DNA from: Vitellaria paradoxa
Lineage: Eukaryota > Streptophyta > Magnoliopsida > Ericales > Sapotaceae
Assembly (NCBI GenBank): GCA_019916065.1
Contig: CM034234.1
Span: 8,654,342-8,718,341 of the forward strand
Direction: 5' to 3'
DNA: 64,000 nt
Part shown: piece by piece, positions 59,452 through 64,000 of the stretch
How the letters are laid out: each line of letters opens with the position of its first letter
Position numbering within the stretch: the stretch's first letter is position 1
Made by a program: the position numbers and the translations under genes
Notes under the pieces: generated by a model
The model's input: the letters and a program-made list of their open reading frames with translations, nothing else
The model's database searches: none
What the model was told of the DNA's origin: nothing

Positions 59452-60322
59452 TTATTCGATTAAGTTAGAAAATAAAGTAAAGTAATAAGTATTTTTAATA
59501 TGATTAAATAGTTTTTAGTAATTTTTAGGTGTTTACTAAAACAAATAAAAATAAATTAATTAATTTTTTCATATGCTTTTTAAAATATAAATATAAATAA
59601 ATTTTATTTTAATTTTTAACATACTTTCTTGTACCAAACTAAGTTTTTGTCAAAATTTGTATAGATTTATTTATAAAGGAAAATTACGTATATTCAAATT
59701 AAAATTATGTATAAGATATAAGAATAGGAATTTGTAGTTTCACTTAGGTCATGTTTGGAGGATAAAAAATTAAAAAACAAAAGGCAAAAACTTTAGTTGT
59801 TTTAGGTATATGATAAAACACCAAAAGTTGTCAATAATCTTATGTGATAAGTTACTAACACATCAACTATAATAATTATTTTACTTTAATTTAATTCAAA
59901 AGTTATCAAAAATTGATGTGTTAACAACTTATCTGACAACTTTTGGTGTTTTTCCATACACCTAAAACACCTAAAGTTTTGTTTTGTTTTTTTTTTATTT
60001 TTTATCCTCCAAACAGGATCTCAGTAAAACAATAAGTTTTTGTTTTTATGTCCTATATATAATTTGAATAGACATAATTATCTTTTATAAATAAATCTTT
60101 ACAAATTTTAACAAAAACACTTAAACTTGATTTGGTGTAAGAGAATATGTTAAAAATTAAAATAAAATTTATTTATATTTATATTTTTAACAAGCATATT
60201 AAAAATTAGTTATTTTTATTTTTATTTGTTTTACTACACGCCTTAAAATTATCAAAAATTACTTAATCATGTTAAAAATATTTATTATTTTATTTTATTT
60301 TTTAACTTAATCAAATTAATAA
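59452..60322. repeat. Very large imperfect palindrome (two arms of about 420 bp)
   Basis: The sequence from 59452 to about 59870 is matched in inverted orientation by about 59915 to 60322 along its whole length. Paired words include 'gattaagtta', 'ataaataaattttattttaatttttaacata', 'gatttatttataaa', 'gtttggaggataaa' and 'caccaaaagttgtca', each with its inverted partner. The spacer is about 45 bp. The centre contains a nested MITE-like unit (about 59751-60023) with ends 'tcatgtttggagg' / 'cctccaaacagga'. It could be a fold-back transposon or two nested elements; a transcript would form a long hairpin. Confidence 0.85.
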
Positions 60323-61497
60323 AGTTCTAATAAACCCATCACCTTTTCATATTCTCCCTGAATCTTTCCATTATTTTCACTTTTTCTTACTTTTCTGATT
60401 CCGGCGAAGGTAAATCTCCAATCAAAAGTTAGCATTCGTTTTTTTTTTTTTTTTTTTAAGAAAATTTTACCTTTTTAATCTGGCTGTTTTTCTTGTTAAG
60501 AATGTATTTCATCAAGCTCCATGCACATTAATATATGCATTCCATCAAGCTCGACGCACATTAATATTTTTACTAAAAATTTTTTGGCCCCCATATGAAA
60601 TCCTAGCTTTGTCCCTGCCAACATCCCCACCGTCAGCATCCTTTCTCGCCGGATAAGACAACCCGGAGAAAGAGTTCACAGAAGCCGACTCGCAAGAACT
60701 GGTTTCAAGTCAAAGTTTACACAGCAACGGCCGACGCAAAGTGAGATACCGTCCCCCTTTTGCAACCCGTATTTCTTTTTCCTCTCTCTGTCTCTCTCTC
60801 TCTCTATATAGATTCTGTTCTTTCGTTTAAATTTTATTTTGAAGTTCTAAAGTCTTATGATTTTCATTCGATTTTGTAGTTAATTAAGTTTTTGCTGATT
60901 TTTCTAGATAATTTGGGTTTTTCGAGTAATGTGACTTGCTTTGTTGGTAATGTGATTGGTTTGCATTGTCTTAGAAAAATAGAAAAAAAAAAAGAACCCC
61001 CCCCCCCCCCCCCCAAAAAAAAAAAGCACAAAAACTCTTTGCTGTGGGCAGTGCAGAGGTGCAGCATTGTTGCTGTGCATCTGACATTGTTGCTGTGCAA
61101 GTGCCTTACAAAAATAAAATAAAATAAAATAAAATGAAAGCAAAAACAGAAACTCTGCCTGTGTAAGTGGCTTTAACTGAGCTGCTGAAATTTTTAAGTG
61201 GGCGCATCTAAGTTGCTGAATTAAACATGCAGATTTTCAGCAGGTTCAGTGTATTTTGGGTTTGGCTGTTCTAGTTTAATTGTTTTGTCAGGAAACCCTT
61301 CGAATGAATGAAGTGTAGTGGACCAGTGGAGACGTGTAATCTGTCATGGGTTAAGTATCCGTCTTATATATATTACTTTTTATTACGTGGCTATCTTTCA
61401 TTATCAGTTTTTATTTTCATCTTTTGATATATCTGCCATTCACATTGTTTATCAAGACAATTATGATTGAACTTCCTCTGCAGCTCTTGCATTTGGT
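60323..61497. other. Probable 5' region of the mobile-domain pseudogene
   Basis: 60600-60760 is GC-balanced and leader-like. It is followed by a CT tract (60781-60805), 'ctatatagatt' and a long C-run next to an A-run (60997-61026). No coding exon was recognised before 61498. Confidence 0.4.
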
Positions 61498-63440
61498 ATG
61501 GAGGATCAGGAGGTTTTCATTGTGAGTTTTCTAGATATCTTTATGTGTTCTTTTTTTTTTTTAATGTTCTCTATAGTTGCTTGTTTAATATATATTTTTT
61601 TCTGCTGTAGACTTCAGTGAAGAATCACATAAACAACATTCCACTTTTGAATCTTGATCCTAGAGTTGCAGAAGTTGTATGACCCAAACACTTAACACTT
61701 TTTCGTTTGGGGGGCATACATTATATTTGGGGTTAGAAGATGTTCTCTACATCACTGGTTTGCCAATTGATGGTGAGGCAGTGACCGGTGACTACGAGAG
61801 TACGCAAGTGGACAAATATTTAGGGGAAAATAAGATAAAAGTTAGGGGTCAATCTATAAGACTCACTTAATTAAGATCAAGTTTCGAAGAAGCCCTCGAA
61901 ACTCTCACAATAGACAGCCCGATTTTTTTTTTTTTTTTTTTGCTATGTGAGAACTTATTTACTTTATTTAATAAGATTATTAGTGGTACCAAATAAATCA
62001 TCTGAGGTACGCATAATGTTCCTTCCACTCCTGCAATCTGTGGAAGAAGTCAATAAGTATGCATGGGGTGCAGCTTTGTTGGCACACCTCTATCGATCCA
62101 TGAAGCTATGTTTCAAGTTCAATTCAAACAGTGTTGCCGGGTACAGCTACTTGCTGATGGTAAGAAATTTAATTTAATGTGATTAATATTATCTATTTAG
62201 TTTGTTATGTTATATTACTAACTTTGTTAATTTTTAACGCTTTTTGCATTGGAGCGAATTCCAAAGCTTAAAGCGGTGTTGCCTTACGAAGCTCTTCCAA
62301 AATCCTTCCCATTGATGAGGTAGTGGACACCTTCACTGAGATAGTCTACAAGAAACTCTTTGAAATACAAAGATATCAAAGATTTTCTTGCTGTTCTGAT
62401 AGGGCTAATTGAGGAGGATGTAAGTTATTTTTTTGTTGAAATTATTTGAGTAATGTTTTTTAATTCTCTTCATTGATAATTTTTTTTTAATTGTTGTACA
62501 GATTATATGGCAGCCATGCAGTCGGCTGTCTAGAGATTTCCTTCCCCCTCGGTTAGTGGAGCAGGAAAGAATGGCCCTTTCGGTCACAGTTTTGCTTTGT
62601 TTCGAGGATGCCATACCACACTACCCTAATAAAACCCCAAGGCAATTTGGCATTCAAGAGGCAAGACCAGTGAAGGACCTCCCTGGAGTGGTCAAATCCA
62701 TTAAAAGTTCAGGGAGTGCTGTGGATTTTAGGGAGAACCGAAAGTTTAAGAAATACCTTGACGCTTGGAATGGGAGAGCATAAATTAGGAGACGAATAAA
62801 GGATCCTGTAATTTCTTCAGGTACCCATTTCTTTTATTAATTAGAGTAACTAGTTTGTTATTTATATTTTTTTAACACCAAGCTTTGAACAACTTTGGCT
62901 TTCATAGAAGAACTGCCCAATCTTAATGTGGATTCCTCTTCTCCAGCTTTCATTCCTCCAAGTACCCATTTCTTTTATTAATTAGAGTCACTAGGTTTTT
63001 ATTTATATTTTTTTTAACACCAAGTTTTGAACATTTGGCTTTCATAGAAGAACTCCGTAATCTTGCTGTGGAGTCCTCTTCTATGGCTTTTGATGTTAGT
63101 CATATTCTTGAAAATATTGCTTGTTAGTTTGATTTTTAATGTTTGTTTATTGATATTTTGTTTGATTTCTAGATCCTTCAGTTCACTCTTTACCTCCAAT
63201 ATTTCACACACAAGGCAATGATGAGAATCCACCAACAGACGAGGTCAGGACTGCTGAAGGGATGGGCTTGTAATGGTCCCTTGTTCGTTTTTTTTTGAAT
63301 AATAATTTTTTTGACAAATGATTTGTTAATTGTCTAAAATTTTTTTAATGACTCTTGATGAATTATGCAGAGCCTTTTGAGGGTGGACAATCTCAATATG
63401 ATTCTGCAAGCCCAATGAGCTCTAACTGCCAAGGTGCTTG
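61498..63440 (+). pseudogene. Decayed plant mobile domain (PMD/MAIN-like) gene
   Basis: Pieces of a PMD protein are visible in order on +: ATG at 61498 (MEDQEVFI, then a GT donor), LLNLDPRVAEVV (from 61612), HTLYLGLEDVLYITGLPIDGE with VTGDYES (61710-61800), NKYAWGAALLAHLYRSM (about 62052-62105), WQPCSRLSRDFLPPRLVEQER (62509-62571) and AIPHYPNKTPRQFG with YLDAWNGRA (62610-62783). The LPIDG...VTG and PxRQFG blocks are hallmarks of the family. Frame changes (for example at 61679) and stops break the reading, so it is scored as a pseudogene. PMD genes occur as host genes (MAIN/MAIL) and inside MULE and gypsy transposons. The 3' part contains tandemly duplicated exon-intron units. Confidence 0.7.
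62818..63100 (+). repeat. Tandem duplication (about 141 bp) in the 3' part of the PMD pseudogene
   Basis: Copy 1 from 62818 and copy 2 from 62959 share 'gtacccatttcttttattaattagagt', 'ttaacaccaagxtttgaac' and 'tttggctttcatagaagaact'. The unit appears to span an intron and a short exon. Confidence 0.8.
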
Positions 63441-63700
63441 ATTTTTTTCCTTATTTATAATTCATATATTTTTGCTTAATTTGCAGAAGAGAATTAGCCT
63501 GTGTCCCCCACCCATATTTTTTGTCAAATTTGTTACTCATTGTCAGCAATTTTTTAATAAATTTTTTCTTGGATTTGTAGGGAATGAGTTTGAGCCCCAA
63601 GGACTGCCACTGCGAGGCACTTGTTTGCTGCCAATTTTTTTCCCTTATTTATAATTCATAAATTTTTTTCTTTACTTAATTGGCAGAAGAGGATGAGCCT
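63421..63700 (+). repeat. Second duplicated unit (about 194 bp) near the 3' end of the PMD pseudogene
   Basis: 'ccttatttataattcata...cttaattxgcagaagagxatxagcct' occurs at about 63449-63501 and 63643-63702, each time as an intron end followed by an exon start. Confidence 0.7.
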
Positions 63701-63712
63701 AAGTCATTCCAT

Positions 63713-64000
63713 CAGTTTGGACCCTTTATTCCTAAACTGATTTTTACAACACCGCCCCCCCCCCTTCCTCTAAATTGCTTGTCAAGACTCGTGTTTAGAA
63801 AGAGCAAGCAAACGACTGTGGTCCAGCATATTTCAATTTTGGGGATGGTGGCAACCAAGAAGGCCTAGCAAGGACTAAGGAGGTAAGTTTCTTTCCTCAA
63901 CCGCTTCTCTGTCTTCTAAATTTTTTTTCGGTGCTTTGATTTGAACTGATAGAACTAGGTTAGATTTGAATTCTGTGAGATCCAAAACTTCTTGTAATGG
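63713..64000 (+). pseudogene. Degenerate copy of purple acid phosphatase exon 4 with flanking intron sequence
   Basis: 63778-63880 is closely similar to 57110-57208 of the + strand phosphatase: 'cttgtcaagac', 'cgtgttta', 'aaagagcaag', 'tggtggcaacc' and 'gaaggcctagcaag' are shared. Similarity extends into both introns ('attcctaaactgatt' upstream; 'gtaagtttctttcc' and 'gaactaggtt' downstream). The frame is dead: AAA of the sister is preceded here by TAG after CGT GTT, and other changes follow. The copy runs off the window, so more of the gene may lie beyond 64000. Confidence 0.8.

Overview
This window is nuclear DNA of a flowering plant, most likely a woody eudicot. The genes are split by GT-AG introns, intergenic DNA is very AT-rich and dense in transposons and small inverted-repeat elements, and every recognisable protein has its closest relatives in plants. 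Five intact host genes, two transposon-encoded genes and two decayed loci can be modelled. Splice sites were placed by eye so that reading frame and family conservation agree; no transcript evidence was available.

Layout. 1-6647: the right part of a Mutator-like element (MULE) carrying a Ulp1-type cysteine protease gene (+) and a MURA-type transposase gene (-) that converge. Its introns are filled with about 55 copies of an 8-bp motif (GGTACTGT/ACAGTACC). 8379-14407 (-): uridine/inosine nucleoside hydrolase (URH1-like), 9 exons. 15395-16870: a non-coding element with about 300-bp terminal inverted repeats. 20104-25774 (-): TFIID subunit TAF12, 8 exons, with a dead LINE fragment in intron 2. 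28085-31346 (-): SLC35F1/DUF914 membrane transporter, 11 exons. 32441-36112: a 3.67-kb solo-LTR-like element with a 5-bp target duplication, holding two tRNA-derived SINE-like inserts. 36118-41400: AT-rich intergenic DNA. 41521-42009 (-): A20/AN1 stress-associated zinc-finger protein, intronless CDS. 42500-47100: MITE-rich spacer. 47132-51707 (-) and 53869-57556 (+): two purple acid phosphatases, head to head, 2.16 kb apart, with the same 5-exon structure. 59452-60322: a huge imperfect palindrome. 61498-63440: decayed plant-mobile-domain (PMD) gene. 63713-64000: a degenerate copy of exon 4 and flanking introns of the nearby purple acid phosphatase.

The host genes do not form one pathway. The phosphatases scavenge phosphate or work in the secretory pathway, the nucleoside hydrolase salvages nucleosides, TAF12 is basal transcription machinery, the DUF914 protein is a carrier and the A20/AN1 protein belongs to stress signalling. 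The only gene pair with a shared history is the two phosphatases and the nearby exon-4 fragment. The most unusual points are the dispersed palindromic motif of the MULE, a GC-AG intron in one phosphatase, a DDEL C-terminus on the other, the 0.87-kb palindrome, and the phosphatase fragment lying beside a mobile-domain pseudogene.
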